Shown: positions 37,784 through 50,288 of the stretch, piece by piece
Layout of the letters: each line of letters begins with the position of its first letter
Numbering within the stretch: position 1 is the first letter of the stretch
Assembly: GCA_033239525.1 (NCBI GenBank)
Contig: BSYO01000026.1
Location: 5,642,001-5,706,000, forward strand
Length of the DNA: 64,000 nt
Direction: 5' to 3'
Source: Nepenthes gracilis
Taxonomy: Eukaryota; Streptophyta; Magnoliopsida; Caryophyllales; Nepenthaceae
Program-made: the position numbers and the translations under genes
Notes under the pieces: generated by a model
What the model saw: the letters and a program-made list of their open reading frames with translations, nothing else
The model's database searches: none
What the model was told of the DNA's origin: nothing

Positions 37784-37794
37784 TGGTATCAGAG
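37784..37794 (+). promoter_or_regulatory. Primer binding site (initiator-Met tRNA type), plus-strand relic
   Basis: TGGTATCAGAG two bases after the LTR, followed by AAAGGTTAAAGAAGATGCCTTAAGG, which matches the flank of the two minus-strand primer sites. An extra TGGTATCAGAG occurs at 37581-37591 inside the LTR. Confidence 0.9.
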
Positions 37795-40346
37795 AAAGGT
37801 TAAAGAAGATGCCTTAAGGTTGGGACTAAATCTAATTGGTTTGAAATTAAGGTCTAAATTTGATTGATTTTTGTTTAGAGTCTAAGTTTGATGGATTTTG
37901 ATTTGAGGTCTTAGTTGATTGGTTTCAGTTTGAGGTTTAGGTTTGATTGATTTTGGATTGAGATTTTAAGTCAATTAAGTAGTCAAGGTGGGATTTTCTT
38001 TGGTTATGGAGATTGTGCAACCTAGACGTCCAATATGGGTCAATAGTTATGAGTTGTTGGCGGATTTGATTTTTGATTTGATGTGTCAGACTTTTTTTTT
38101 TTTCATTTTGGGATAGATTGGTTAACAAATGAATACGCGACAGTGGATTGCTTCAATAAGTCTTTTTTATGTTGCATTATGGGTTGTGAATCTTCTGACT
38201 TTCGAGGAAGAGTTAGAAAGGGAGATGGTGGAATTTAATCTCTATTTTGGGCAAATCATTTGATAATAAATAAGTGTTGCGTTTATTTGGTATATGTGAC
38301 CACATTCGGAAGTTATTTTGTGATCATTAAGATTTTTCTAATTATATGTAAATTCGAGAATGTTTCCTAAAGGAGAGGATTAGGTTGGATTATTATCTGA
38401 TTGGTAATTTGGGGTTGTTGTTGAGTTGTGTCAAAATTGGTATTGATTTTAAAGATCCCGCATTGAAACAATGAGGTATCGGCTAAGTGCTTTACTGTGG
38501 AGAGCTTCAATACTTTGGGGATAAGTAAGATGAATCGATGAGGTTATATATGAATCATTAAAATGTTAATTCATTTGGGAAATGTATTGTTTGATAAGCG
38601 AGTAATGAAAATTGCTAGGCGATTTGTTTAATCAATGGCAAAGGTTTAATGTTTTCTAAATCGATCTACATTTGGAGTATTGTCAATTAATGACGAAATG
38701 CGAAATATACCTGAAATAGCCTTCAGGATTATGGTACAACCATTATGAGCTTCAGCAATGCCTTTGGGCTAGCAACTTCGTCGATGTCTTTTGTGGATTT
38801 TAGGAATCAGATTTTTTGACCATATTTGGGTATATATTGTGATAGCTTTATTGATAATAATTTGATTTATTTGAAGAATTGTGAGGGGTATGAGGTTCGT
38901 CTGAGGACTGTGTCATAGTTGTGAAAGGTTGTTAGTTGTTTGCCATTCAAGGATACACGAGTTTGGTTAGAGGAAGAGTTATTTTGGGTATGATATTTCT
39001 TTGATAGCATATTTGTGGATCAAAAAAAGATTGAAACGATGGCCAACTGGAAAAAACCATCGATTGTTGTGAGGGTGTGCAATTTTTTGAATCTGATAAG
39101 TGATTTGTCAAAGATTCCTCGAGAATTGCAACGTCTGTGGGGCATTTGGCTCAGAAGCGATCGGTGTCTGTTGGAATAATAGTTGTGAGGAAAGCTTTCA
39201 AGAAGTGAAGGTTTGATTATAAATAATGTCAATTTGGTCGATCATTGCTGGATTAAGTAAATTTGTGGCAGGTTGTGATACTTCTGAGGAAGATTTGGGG
39301 TTGTATCGTGATACAGCGTGTCCAGGTAATTGCCTATGGGTTAAGACAATTGAAAGTTTATGATCAAATTTACTCTACCTATGGTTTGAAGTTAGTAATT
39401 AAAGTCTTTATTTTAAGGATTTAGAGATGTCATTTGTATGGAGAGAGAGTTGTGGTTTAATTTGATCCTAGAGGCTTGGGGAAACTATTTCGCAAAAAGA
39501 GTTAATTATGTGGTAATATAAGCAGGTGGATTCACTTAATGGCTGTGATGGTGAGTTTCGGTGAGGAGAAGTCGGTCAAGCGGTAGCATAGGTTGGAGGA
39601 GTTGTTAAAAGATTATATTTATAAGATTTATCATCAGCCAAAGAGGCTAATATTATTACAAATGTTTTGGGGAAGTTTTTTTTGGATTTGATATGTTTTT
39701 GATACTTTATGAAAAATTTTGGATTGAATAAAGAGCTGTCCTATCTGAATGCTCTTAAGGGGATTGAGAATGGCATTGTTGTGTCTCCAAGTGTAGTTTG
39801 CGATTTTGTAGGAAGTGTACTTGGGTGATGAGCCACAGTTGATTGCAATTTTGTGTTTGAGGGAGTTGCTAAACTTTTGGATAGTGAGTTGTTAACAGAT
39901 CTTAATGTTCGAATGAGTGAGATGCTTTGCCTTTGGAAATGAATTGTATTGTGAATATTGAAGTTATGAATTGTGAATGAGAAACCTCCATGGATTTTAT
40001 TTCATGGTTTCTTAGGGAGGAAAGAATTTTGGGTGCTATTTGGGTAATTTGTGAATTGGTTGACGAGATTGGCCTTTTATTGTCAATTCAGGTGATGTAT
40101 TTGGATGGAAAGTTGACTTATTGATGTGTTATCAAAATAATGAGGTTGTAGGATATTCCAATTCGGAGGTTTTAATCATGATCTGAGGTTTGTGCTAAAA
40201 TATTTGGGGCAAGTTTGCATAAAAAATTGGGCGCCAAGTTAAAATTTGATATGGTGATAATTCACGGTCAAGTGAATAATCAGAATAGAGTAGTAGGAGC
40301 GTGTAGGTCCATAATCCCATAAGCTTGGGATCCAATTTGACATTTA

Positions 40347-40830
40347 CCCCATGTTTGATTGGAGGAATAAGGTGGGAATAGAATTTCTATTCCCAGAAAA
40401 TAGATATTTATCCATTTGATTACAAATTTAATTAAAAATAAATATTTTTAAAAAATATTTATTCCTACATTTGTGGGAATAGTTATTCCTATTATTATTA
40501 TTATTATTATTAGATTTTACAATAATAATAATAATTATTATTATGTGTTATTATTATTATTATTATTATATTTTGTAATTATTATTATTATTTTGTTTTG
40601 TGATTATTATTATTATTACTATTACTATTATCATTATTATTGTTATCACTATTCCCACCTTATTTTTCATACTATTTTACAAACCAAATAAAAGAATATT
40701 AATTTTTACCTTATTCTATTCTAACAATCAAACATAAAAATAACAATTCTACTATATTTTCATCTTAGTCTATTCCCCGGAATAACTATTCTATTCCCAC
40801 CTTATTTCATTCCATCAATCAAACGTACCG
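40347..40830. mobile_element. Harbinger/Tourist-like MITE, 484 bp
   Basis: Imperfect terminal inverted repeats: left CCCCATGTTTGATTGG...AAGGTGGGAATAGAAT, right (reverse complement) CGGTACGTTTGATTGA...AAGGTGGGAATAGAAT. Flanked by the direct 3-bp duplicate TTA at 40344-40346 and 40831-40833, the usual PIF/Harbinger target. The centre (40487-40640) is an ATT/AAT repeat tract; the open frame at 40473-40691 is that tract. No transposase is encoded, so it would depend on an enzyme encoded elsewhere. Confidence 0.8.
40490..40645. repeat. ATT/AAT microsatellite inside the MITE
   Basis: Interrupted trinucleotide runs on both orientations, making a partly self-complementary centre. Confidence 0.92.
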
Positions 40831-41301
40831 TTAAAGTAAGTAATCATGTATTTTGATGAAATCTCCATCAAAAGGAAATATCGAGGTTTGGGATTGAAGG
40901 GAAATTGAAATCGAGGCTTATTAGATCGTTCGAGGATTGGAAAATGATCGGTGAATTAGCCTATTGATTGACATTATCGCCGAATTTAGGAGATATTCAT
41001 GATATATTTCACATGTTGATATCATGGTGATATGAAAATGACCCAAAGCATGTCATTGAGTATGAGCTATTGAGGGTTAACAAGGATTTGACATATTTTG
41101 AGGAATTGGGTTAAATTTTGAGTCGAAGAGATCAAGTGTTTTGGGATGACGGTAATTCTGTTAGTAAGGGTCGTATGATAGAACCTCACTTTAGGAGAGA
41201 GATAACGAGATTTGGGAGAAGAACCTACATCTATTTCTTTATTGAGGTATGATTAACTTTTGTTAAATTTTGAGGATGAACTTTCTGTAAGGAGGAAAGA
41301 A

Positions 41302-41930
41302 TTATAAGAATCAAGTTTCTAAATTTTATTGATTATAATTCATTAAACTAATATAATTAAAATTAAAATTAAAGAATATAAAAAATTGGGTCAAAAAGTT
41401 AAAAATTGGACCGAAACATTTGGGCCTAAAAACCATATTGCACCCTCCTTTGAGCTCGCCAAACCAACGTCCGAGGCGCCCCTTCGGTGAAAAATCCATA
41501 TTGCACCCTCATTGAGGCTGTTCTTGATGCTCGTCCTCAGTGAGCCATCGGTACAAATATGCGCATTTGGGGAAGAGCACTTTTGACGTGCGCCTCAGTG
41601 CCCAGGAAGCACTGGGCTCGGAATGTTATTTTAGTAGGGTAATGCCTGATGTTCGCCCTGATGCGCCCAAGGCACAAAAAAGCGAACTTATAGGGCATAG
41701 AAGTGTGCCCAATGCATGCCCATCGCACCCTTGGCGTGGAATCAAGAACTGACTTAGTGGTGAGCTGCTCTCAACCCACACCACAAGTTGGGTATAAATA
41801 ATGACCGAGGGTTTGAGAATCTCCACAAGTTGAGGCAAGTGTACCTTAAACTCCCCCTTTCTTTTGTTATTATTTATTACCATTCTTTTCGAGTGTGGTT
41901 AAAATGATCAGAATAAAATATGAGTATGGA
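41302..41930 (+). repeat. Truncated 3' LTR of the plus-strand Tekay relic
   Basis: Matches 35460-36210 of the 5' LTR, with a deletion of the segment corresponding to about 36010-36125. The TG start is lost. It follows a degenerate purine tract (AAGGAGGAAAGAAT, 41289-41302) and GAGGATGAACTTT, the usual end of chromovirus internal regions. Similarity stops near 41930, so the last 1.6 kb of LTR is missing. Confidence 0.8.
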
Positions 41931-43341
41931 AGACTTCTGCAAAGCTTATGATAGCATTCATATAGAGTAGCTCAACTCATAGCACAAGCTCTCAACACTT
42001 TGACTTGCGGATCTCAAGCGGCAAACGTGCAAACTTCTATCATTCAACTATTTGGGAAAAGAGGACCGCCAAAGCTTATTACTACAGATTCCGAGATCGG
42101 ACCATCGCCTTTCTAAACATATAAGTGACAAAAGACTAGCGGGCTTTTCATAACCCAGGGCCATACATCATGTATTGTTATATGCTAAAGAAGGAGATGC
42201 CAACTTCGTTTGATCGACGATAATTGCCCCTGACTGTTGAAGTGTTGCACATCAACCTTTTATTCAGAGTAGTTATCGATGATCTAGAGCCTTCATATTT
42301 ACAACAGAGTGGGATGAATTATAAATTAGAGACGTTATTTTCAACTTAGAGATTTTCAAATGTGGCACGACCATATCACCGGTACAAACACCGTGGAGTA
42401 TATCAACTTCTCTATCAAGCTAACTTGAAGAATCGCATCGATTTCAAAGATGTTATGTGTTTGCAATTGTGAAACTTAATGAGTAAAAGCTGCAATCAAA
42501 ATGGTGATCGTGTTTGATCGCCATCAAGCTTAACTATCTACCATGGAAGAATTTAGGGGCTATAATCAAGATAGAAGAACAACTACAAAGATTTGAAGAC
42601 CAGCTATTGGAATACTAGTATCTTTGAAATCGACACACGATTAATGATTACCAATCGTTAAATAATAATAATAAAATAAAATTGAAGAGATGGCTAACTT
42701 AAATGATACTTCTTGTGGACCAGGCATACTTATAAATTTATTAATAATCAAAGCAGTTATTAATTGGGTTAGATCTTAACATAACAAAAAAAAAAAAAAA
42801 ATCACCTATTCAGAAGCTTCTTTCACTCTCAGCACTCGCTTTTGGAAGCATTGCTCTTCTACTTTTTTTAATCATCTATCCCTCACTACTTTTAAAGTTA
42901 AATTTTAACTATGATCTCTCTTTTTGATTCTTTGATTGATGATAGATCTTTGTATTCTTTTTCATCTAGAAATAGTTTAGAAGAGACCGTCCAAATTACT
43001 ATCCTATTCATCCACTTGGGGGAAGCATGTTGAACTACAATCTCATTTCTTTCTTATTTTATATATTATGCTATTTAACACATTGATACTTTTGTCTGTG
43101 TTATTTGAATTTATTTTTTTCATACATATGACTTCTACAGGCTTAAGTGTGGTATCAATAGCTTAATCTACTTCTTGAGTTTGGTCGAATTCTCTTCAAT
43201 TATATTTTCTTTCATATTCTATGGTTGAAAAAAATTCAGAAATTGAGGTTGAAATTTTTTGGATCTCTTTTCCCATTTACCCTCGTCATGGTAGCGCCAA
43301 ATATTCTCTTTTGATGAGTAATTTATAAATTTTATATTTTC

Positions 43342-43417
<76 letters not shown>

Positions 43418-44690
43418 GCTATCAAGTTTGTTACCATCATTAACTGTCGCTCTAAGATCTCTTGATAAATTGCTTTGATACTTCATGCATTATGTCAAAA
43501 ATTTTAAGCTTTGATCTTCTTCTTTTAGTATTATTCAACCTTTTGTTGTACTTAATGCAGTATCTACCTATAGTTCCTCTTGTGACCGTTTATTCAATTT
43601 TGAGTACATTACCTCAATTTTCTTATTTAAATTTATTTCTTGGGATGTCGAGATGGATTTTTCTCTAACATCACTTGTTTGTCTATTAATTCTTATAATT
43701 ATAAAAACCAACTTCTACCCTAAGAATATATATAGAACTATCATGGCATTTTCACATAAAAATAAAGGAGAATGGGTGACAACCAGTATCAAATATTTAC
43801 TGACAATAATTTGAAGATAAATCATAGTAAATCCGATGTGCTGAGGATCGGTATAGAATCAATTTGCCTGAGTTACTAAGATAGAGTAGTAATGTTTTAG
43901 AGGAAATTGTTTGTTGCAAAGTGCAAACGTTATATATAGGATTCATTCCTAGGATTTATTATAATATGGGTTTAAATTAATTAAAAATTTTGGATGGATT
44001 GTAGGAAATATGCCAAATTGGAGAATTATTCTATAAGATTTGAAGAAATACATTTTGATAAATTTTAAGAGTTGTTTATTGGGAATGATGATATTCTAAA
44101 GCTGTTTTATTCAAGAGAAAACATTTTATAACTTTAAGAAGTTAAAGTTGACAATGAAGGAGACCGACTTATACTGAAAAAAAAAATTGAGTGCGTACAT
44201 GGGTCATATTACGACTTGGGTTTGAAGACTAATATTGATAATTCAGTTCAAATATATACCGATCGATTCATAATAAATATTACATCTAAATGATGATATG
44301 ATTCAAATTTCTACAATACTTGATGAGTATTCAAGTGTAGTATCAAAGTTCTGCTAGAGTTATCTTAAGAATTAGAGTTCTGGTTGTATATATGGTAATA
44401 AAAATGTTGGCGGACTATGCGACTATTGGTGATAAAACAAAAATTTTTATGGACCTTATTTATACTAGAAGTTGTCCCATAGATTTTGATATGATGATAG
44501 TACATATCCAAGTGTTGGACCAAGACAAGCCATCACAAACACAATGATATCAGTGACAATAATTGAAATAGTTTTGATGGTTTATTGAAAAATTTGCATG
44601 TACATTAAGGCCAGTTTGTCCAGAATAAGTAAAAACGCTGCCTATGCCTATGAATATAGCGGGCGACTATCCAAAGGTTGGGGGCCCCTT
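41931..44690. other. Unassigned stretch, probably old retroelement debris
   Basis: 41940-42620 is less AT-rich and has retroelement-like composition, but no motif that I can name. 42760-43340 and 43420-44600 show no support for genes. A poly(A) run lies at 42784-42800. The frame at 43462-43668 is hydrophobic and unsupported. Confidence 0.5.
43342..43412. repeat. ATT microsatellite, about 23 units
   Basis: Uninterrupted ATT/TTA repeats of about 71 bp. The minus-strand poly-Ile and poly-Asn frames over it are artefacts. Confidence 0.97.
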
Positions 44691-44699
44691 GATGAGTGT

Positions 44700-46577
44700 G
44701 GCGTAGGCCCCCCTCCTATCTCTGAGAAGTCCACTAGGTCATCTCAACGTTAAACTCTAATGTCCCTTGGATCAAGGAAACCATTAGGAAAGTTCAGAAC
44801 CGCCAACACTGCAATTTGCATATTGAAGTGAATGACATCTCGAAACCTCTCTTTTCAAGCTTGGCATACTCACTCTGAAGATCAGTGAGTTGTTGCTTGG
44901 TCTCCTGAATCTCATCTTTGAGCGAGGTGATCTAATCCTTTGCTCGATAATTTCCATCCTTGAGCTCTCGGGATCTTGCTTTTGACTCGAATAGCACTCG
45001 ATTGAGATAGGTGGAGCACTTTTCACTCCATAGAGCCTCGACAACTACAACATTTACTCAGCATTACATGTCCTCAAGCATGGCAGGATCAACATGTGAT
45101 TAGGATAGACGAGAGATCTCGACTTCCGGCCAATACAATGTCTCTTTCACCCCGGCAGAGTGCTTCTGAATTTGTCAAGTAAAATATGACAATCAATCGG
45201 GAATAACATGGAAAATCCCAATCAGAAGGAATAAGTGAAGTGATATCTCCTGGTAGGATGGACCCTCCTAATAAACTTGACCTCCCCAATATGACAAGCC
45301 AAAAGAGCCTTGGCGTCAGTCCCAGCCAGAAGCGGCAAGCACCGTAGAGGCTACACATGACAGGTAAGCGGCACCTTGATGCTTGGAGGAGGGGCAGGCA
45401 CGTCCAAAGCATTCGAGGGCTCTAGTGTCGGTGCTTCTAGGCAAGGCACTTCCTCAACTGTAGACACGCTATCCGGATTGACCCTTGCCATGTTTTCCAC
45501 CATCTGAGCATCACCAACAACCCTTATAGGAAAATCAGTGGAAGGAGCGGCCATAGATACTTCAAAGAAGAAGCCACCAAGATCGAGATCCCTGGCTCGG
45601 CTGCAGCCACGATGTCGATCGCCACACCCAACCCGTTGGTTGATGGATCCCCCGTTCCAATAGAAAAATCTGCTAGGGGCTCACAACCTTCAGCTCCTTT
45701 AGGTGACTCACTAAAATTCAAATCATTTGATGAAGATTGATCAACGCAAGGTCTCCTTGATGACTCGCCAGCAACCAGAGCAAGTGCCTTTACACAGGCC
45801 TCGTTGATCCTCCTACGTTCCTCAAAAAGGGTGAATGACAGAGGGACCACCTCACCAAACGCCTGATCAGGAGAGTCCTAGGATAGTAAACTCCCCCGTT
45901 TTCTCTTTGGGTGACAAGACAATGCAGTGGAGGCATCATCCCCATTTGTTTGAACCTCCCACTGCACTTCGTCGAGTATACTTTAGGAGACCCAATAATC
46001 GATGTGGCATACGATGTCGGCATACTCCTCGACGAGCCTCGTCTGTGGCCATGCCATTTGTTCCTCGCTCTTTAGGACATCACCGATGTAGGCGTTGTTG
46101 ACCCTGCCCCAATTATTCGAGATATTCTACTTGGGAGTGACCACCAAATAAAATAAATGGTCCTTCTAACCTTTTATTGAGTCTGTATTGTTTCCACTAT
46201 TTTGAAATTGTTGCGGGGAGTATAGGAGATCCAGTTAGCATTCTGGTTGAACCAAAAAACCACCTTCAAAGTCCAAGCATCCAGAGAAAGCCCCTTGGTC
46301 CGAAGGAAGATGCAAAGAATCACAAGACACAGAAGAGCGTTCAGATGGTGGTGAGTCACAGGAATTTCCAACACCCTCAAGATTTTGCACAACGCCTTCA
46401 TGAACAGGATGTGAAGACCAATGTTCAGATGGTCTTCATAGACAAGGAGAGCAAGGTGCATCATTAACGCTAGGCACAGTGTACTCAATCTTCGAAATAT
46501 AATACTTACTGTATAGAGACTCAATTGCTCTGCTGGTAAGGATGGACAAAATACCAGCAATTCCACAAGAAGCCATT
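44700..46577 (-). pseudogene. Broken Transposase_28-like ('putative gypsy type transposon') gene
   Basis: A minus-strand ATG at about 46577 opens MASCGIAGILSILTSRAIES. In 46174-46566 a frame reads VYEDHLNIGLHILFMK, then HLNALLCLVILCIFLR, VKVVF-FNQNANWISYTP. This aligns to the better copy at 50289: VYEAHLKGGLRFSISV, LQPNAMRYLVSLCIFFR, VKVMFRFTQNLDWIVMTP. Downstream, 45351-45850 is the Pro/Ser/Glu-rich middle, and 44784-45044 holds a degraded coiled coil (ELKDGNY.., DEIQETKQQLTDLQSEYAKLEK in another frame) followed by FLDPRDIR, like VLDPRNAG at 52034. Many stops and frameshifts. The function of this family is not established. Confidence 0.78.
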
Positions 46578-48901
46578 CGAAACGTAGTGCGAGTTAGAGA
46601 TAATGGCAAACTAGGGCAAAGATATTGCGAGCATGAAGAGATGTAGAAATGGCTAAGGGGTAACACTTAAATAGCCGGAGCACTGGCTTAGAAGCAACGT
46701 CATTTGAGGATATCAAAGAGGTGCGCCTCCACGATGACCACGACACATGCCCACATTGCAAAATACCATGGCATGACAACTCGCTGGGTCAGTATGTTGA
46801 TTGATGCTTCGCCTTCCTATACAGTGTGTTGGCAGTCAAACAACCCAGAGGCCTAGATCAGCGAGTTAGCAGAATAGCACGGGTAATGATACCCTAACAT
46901 GCCCATTTTCCAAAGTGATGGCATATTGACAATGTACAATCTTGACGAGCTTGAGACAAATTTGATTGGTTTACGTCTCGACAATGCATTCGGGACTCAT
47001 TATTGCCGGTCAGATTGTCGGAGAATCGAATTGTCATGGATCCGAGTTGTCAGACTGTCATAATTTGTGCAATAAAAAGCAACATTCATGTGATTTAACT
47101 ATTCACATTATACAAAGATATTGAAGCCATTAATATGAACGCAAATAATGCTTGATAGTTCCATTCATCAATTCCTTTGATAAAATATAAGCTTTATAAC
47201 AGAGACATATAACTCAAAAGAAAAAAAATATATAGAGTAGCAACCCCACTAAATTTGTCCAACCGACCTTTAGGATGGACAATTATAAGAAAAAAGCTCT
47301 CCTACTAACTGCCATAGTGTCCATCTTGAGCTTTTGGTGCAGCAGGAAGAATGAAAAAGCCCTCTCCTACAAGAGCAAGGTGCAGTGCACTTATTCTCAC
47401 CTGGGATGCAACCACCAAAAACCATCCACCCAAACCGACCATAGTCGCATAGTCCATGAGTGTCTGCAACACCTGCCGTGACAACAACAATAGCCCAGGT
47501 TCGACATGAACATAAAGAAGCTCCTCCCTCAGTAGACTCTAGAATAGTCCTCCCATTTGCAGCGGAAGGACGAAGGCACGCAAATGGCTGGGAAGGAGTA
47601 CAACCATCTCCAATCAGAGAATTGAGCCACTCTTTCAAAATTGCATCGGAAAGGACTGCCTAACACTAACAGGGAGATGAGGAAGTCGGCTCCCAAAACC
47701 GAAACCTCTCTCAGTACGACACGAGACCGGTTCGGGCAAAGCTTAAAAGAGGATAACCATGACAGATTTCGGACGCATTCTTAGTCCTCAACTTCAAACA
47801 CCAAATAAGAGTCTCCCCTGATCCCAACTTATGACTACAGAGGTTCCGTGCCAGCTTCGAGCAGACCCACTCCTCGGCAGATAGGCTATACTTTGTGATG
47901 TGAGGTGTAGAGAGCCCCTCCATTTATAATCGGAAAGGAGATTAGCCAACATTAAACAGAGAAAATTGCGCTGACGGTAGAAGATTACTTGCAGCATTGA
48001 ATTGCCAGCATTAGGGGATCAAATCATAACCGAATCTTGCCAAACAGGGAAAAAGCTGCATAACACATGGGAACGAAATGCGCGGGTAAGCTTACAGGCA
48101 ACGTCCCATTATGAACATGTCAAGAGTTGAAAATTTTAAATCTCTTGACATGAGAGCTAGTGATGGTCTAGTAGCTCATGGGCTGGCATAAAATCCAACC
48201 TATTAGAAGAAGTGCTCGAGAAATAGCCGCCCAGTAAAGCTCTGTGAAGCCCAAGGCCCCGAGTCTACAACAGTACGCCCAAACCATCAAACACTTAGCT
48301 CCTTTTATATGTATCTATGTATTATTTACTCATCCTTCCATCTTTTTATTTAGTTAAGAAAGATTTCTGACTTGAGTGATAGAGGATAAATCAGAAAGTG
48401 AGTGTCGCCATCCTCTAACCTCTTATTCGTTAGTTGTGGCGTGTAAAATTCAGGTATTTAGGGATGAAAATCAAACCCGCTTCAATTTAAAATATTGAGT
48501 AAGATTAAGTGGTTCTCTAATTCGTATAACAATTCGTATTCAAAGACACATTAGGTATCATTTGGATAATACGTTGGTCATTTTTTCTCCCTCGATTATG
48601 ATTTGTATAAAAAACAATTGTCTAATACAATGATAATAATATGGATACAGTTGACACTAATTTTTTCTCATCTATACTCTCACCCTCTTCTTTTTATCTC
48701 GTTCTAATGGTTTTCCCTGTCTCTCCTTCCGTTTCATAGGAAGTACCTTCGTGGACAAATTGGCAAGACAACATGGCGCACGAAACTGTATTTGGGGTTT
48801 TTCATTGCTATCGAGGTCACGTATAGGGCGTCTTATATATAGAAAAACTTAAAATTATTTGATAAAAATTAATTTAAAATTATTTAAATTTGAACAATAT
48901 T
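46578..48901. other. Degraded retroelement sequence, possible LTR at about 47700-48300
   Basis: Moderately GC-rich text upstream of the broken Transposase_28-like gene. On the minus strand a TTATAAATGGAGGGGC TATA-like box lies at about 47920-47930, and 48180-48290 in reverse contains TTTGGGCGTACTG, CTTGGGCTTCAC and CAGCCCATGAGC, the GGGCC-rich kind of text that starts the LTRs at 48.9-54.7 kb. No pair, target duplication or primer site could be set, and the frames at 47270-47923 have no motif. 48300-48900 is ordinary AT-rich spacer. Confidence 0.45.
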
Positions 48902-48906
48902 ATACT

Positions 48907-49890
48907 TGTTGCGTTTGGTTCCGCGGTTCTTTCTGGACTAGGCTCGTTGATCAGGGGTGTTGGATCCTATGGGTCCAATACGGCCGAGAGATGCAGAGAC
49001 GCGTCCGGTTCGATCCGTGGTTTCCAGGCAACACAAGTACTTGAAGTGTTGGACACGAGATGAAGATTGAGACCGGATATTTTACGTGGAAGACCTCCTC
49101 TTGAATGGGGAGGAAAAACCACGAGGCTCAGGGCCTGGAAAGAGGTTCACTATATGGGTTGGAGATTTTACAAAGTACAGTTGTGAGGGTTAATCCCTTC
49201 CTTGTCTCACATTTTGTGTTTCTCTCCTAAGGAAGCTATGCTCGCTGGGAGTCTTTTTACTCTTCTTTGAGGAGTTGAGTGTGGAGAGAGAGAGAGTCCG
49301 GTCGTAATCTGGGGCGGAGAGAATTGTAGAGTTAGGAATGCTCTCTCTTTTGGATGGGGTCTTGCTGGGTATTTATAGTGAAAACCGAGCCGATATGGAG
49401 TAGACACGTGGCGTCCATCCGGCGGTTGAGGAGCTGGTCCACTGGCTTCCTTTAATGCAGCTGACGTGTGGGGAGTGGCATGCGGAGGCGCCGCTGCAGC
49501 ATCTGAGTGTGTCAGGTGTACAGGATTTGGATATCAGCCTTAATTTGACTAGGCGTGCCCTATTGAGACGGCGACTGGCAGTAGTTGCAGGCTTTCTTGG
49601 AAACCGGCGAAGTATGCTAGCTGGCATTCCCGGTTATGAACGGGCGGTTCTCGTCCAGTTACGATTTTCCTCGTGGGCTGGTGGACTCGTGAGATGAAGC
49701 AGCTCTTGTGTGTCCTTCTGGGGAAAAGTCCGAGTGTTTCTCCCTGGCCGCTCGGGCAGTTGCGAAACTTCTTGGGCTCTCGGCCCTTGGGCTTCATACT
49801 TGGACCATCTGACCTCCTCCACTTGCGAAAGTGTCTCTGGGCCTCTCATTTGGGCTGTGCTTTTATGGGCCTTCATACTGGGGCCCAACA
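48907..49890 (-). repeat. 3' LTR of the Tat-type element (984 bp)
   Basis: Plus strand starts TGTTGCGTTTGGTT and ends GGGGCCCAACA. On the minus strand CTATAAATACCCAGC at about 49366-49380 is a good TATA box, giving a U3 of about 510 bp. Open frames on both strands at 49207-49954 are LTR shadows. Confidence 0.94.
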
Positions 49891-49905
49891 TAGCCCCCCA
49901 TGCCA
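49891..49905 (-). promoter_or_regulatory. Polypurine tract (short G-run) of the Tat-type element
   Basis: Minus-strand GGCATGGGGGGCTA abuts the 3' LTR. It is shorter and less pure than the Tekay tract, but in the right place. Confidence 0.55.
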
Positions 49906-50198
49906 AAGGACCCGAAGTTCTCGGTTGTTTGGCATGAAGTCGTCAACCTGCTAGAGGTGTCGGTCGTCCGAGAGCTTGCGTCCTGTTGGCGAGCACTGCG
50001 TTGACCTTGACGGGAGGTTGTCCTTGGACTTCCTTTGGGCCGTCGTTTCACTTTCCTGCCGGAGCATTAAATGCCGTATTCTGCTGATGTGACGCGCTAT
50101 CAGGTGCCTTGGGAAGGAAAGATCACCAGACTTCTGAGGCGAATGGCCCGTCGACGCGTGGCTAGGGTAATGAGTACGCGTTTCTGTACTCTAGGGCT

Positions 50199-50206
50199 TA
50201 TTTAAA
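50199..50206 (+). promoter_or_regulatory. TATA-like box of the antisense gene
   Basis: TATTTAAA, 83 bp before the ATG at 50289, followed by a pyrimidine-rich leader (TTTTTCATCTTCGCGCC, TTCGTCTTCTCC). The spacing suits a plant promoter with a leader of about 55 nt. It lies inside the element, between the 3' LTR and the gene, and points away from the LTR. Confidence 0.55.
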
Positions 50207-50288
50207 CGTCCCATTGCCCTGATTTTTCATCTTCGCGCCTGTTTTTCGTCTTCCTTCATCGTTCGAACTTCGTCTTCTCCTTTGTTCT

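Larger units (their letters stand above)
38400..41285 (+). pseudogene. Decayed pol of the plus-strand Tekay relic
   Basis: Reading plus-strand frames through stops, 38690-38900 resembles the reverse transcriptase middle (a MPLG-x-A-xS piece like MPFGLTNAP, then PYLGIY and SFIDNNLIYLKN like FIDDILIYSK). 39285-39430 resembles RNase H (LGLYRDT.., a QL-K- segment). 40900-41260 resembles the integrase C-terminus (LED-IHD-FH-L, DLTYFEELG, LSRRDQVF). The order and clade match the better preserved element at 10240-13343. No open frame of useful length remains. Confidence 0.75.
35429..41930 (+). mobile_element. Degenerate Tekay-type Ty3/gypsy element, plus strand
   Basis: The plus-strand order is 5' LTR (35429-37781), initiator-Met primer site, decayed gag-pol (to about 41285), purine-rich tract, truncated 3' LTR (about 41302-41930). 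LTR copies share the GC-rich block (35590-35990 against 41420-41815). Internal text still shows reverse transcriptase, RNase H and integrase C-terminus in pieces, all full of stops. A MITE is inserted at 40347-40830. No target duplication can be checked because the 3' LTR is cut short. It belongs to the same clade as the element at 8070-24720. Confidence 0.85.

Noticed and set aside
40473..40691. 72-codon frame rich in Ile and Tyr
   Set aside because: Read-through of the ATT/AAT centre of the MITE.
43219..43486. Poly-Ile and poly-Asn frames
   Set aside because: Direct read-through of the ATT microsatellite.
47270..47638. 122-codon minus-strand frame rich in Cys
   Set aside because: No knuckle spacing or known domain; overlaps a plus-strand frame and lies in degraded retroelement text.
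49373..49954. Several frames on both strands near the 3' LTR of the Tat-type element
   Set aside because: They lie in the LTR, and the shared portion recurs in the other LTR, with frames broken differently; no known domain.
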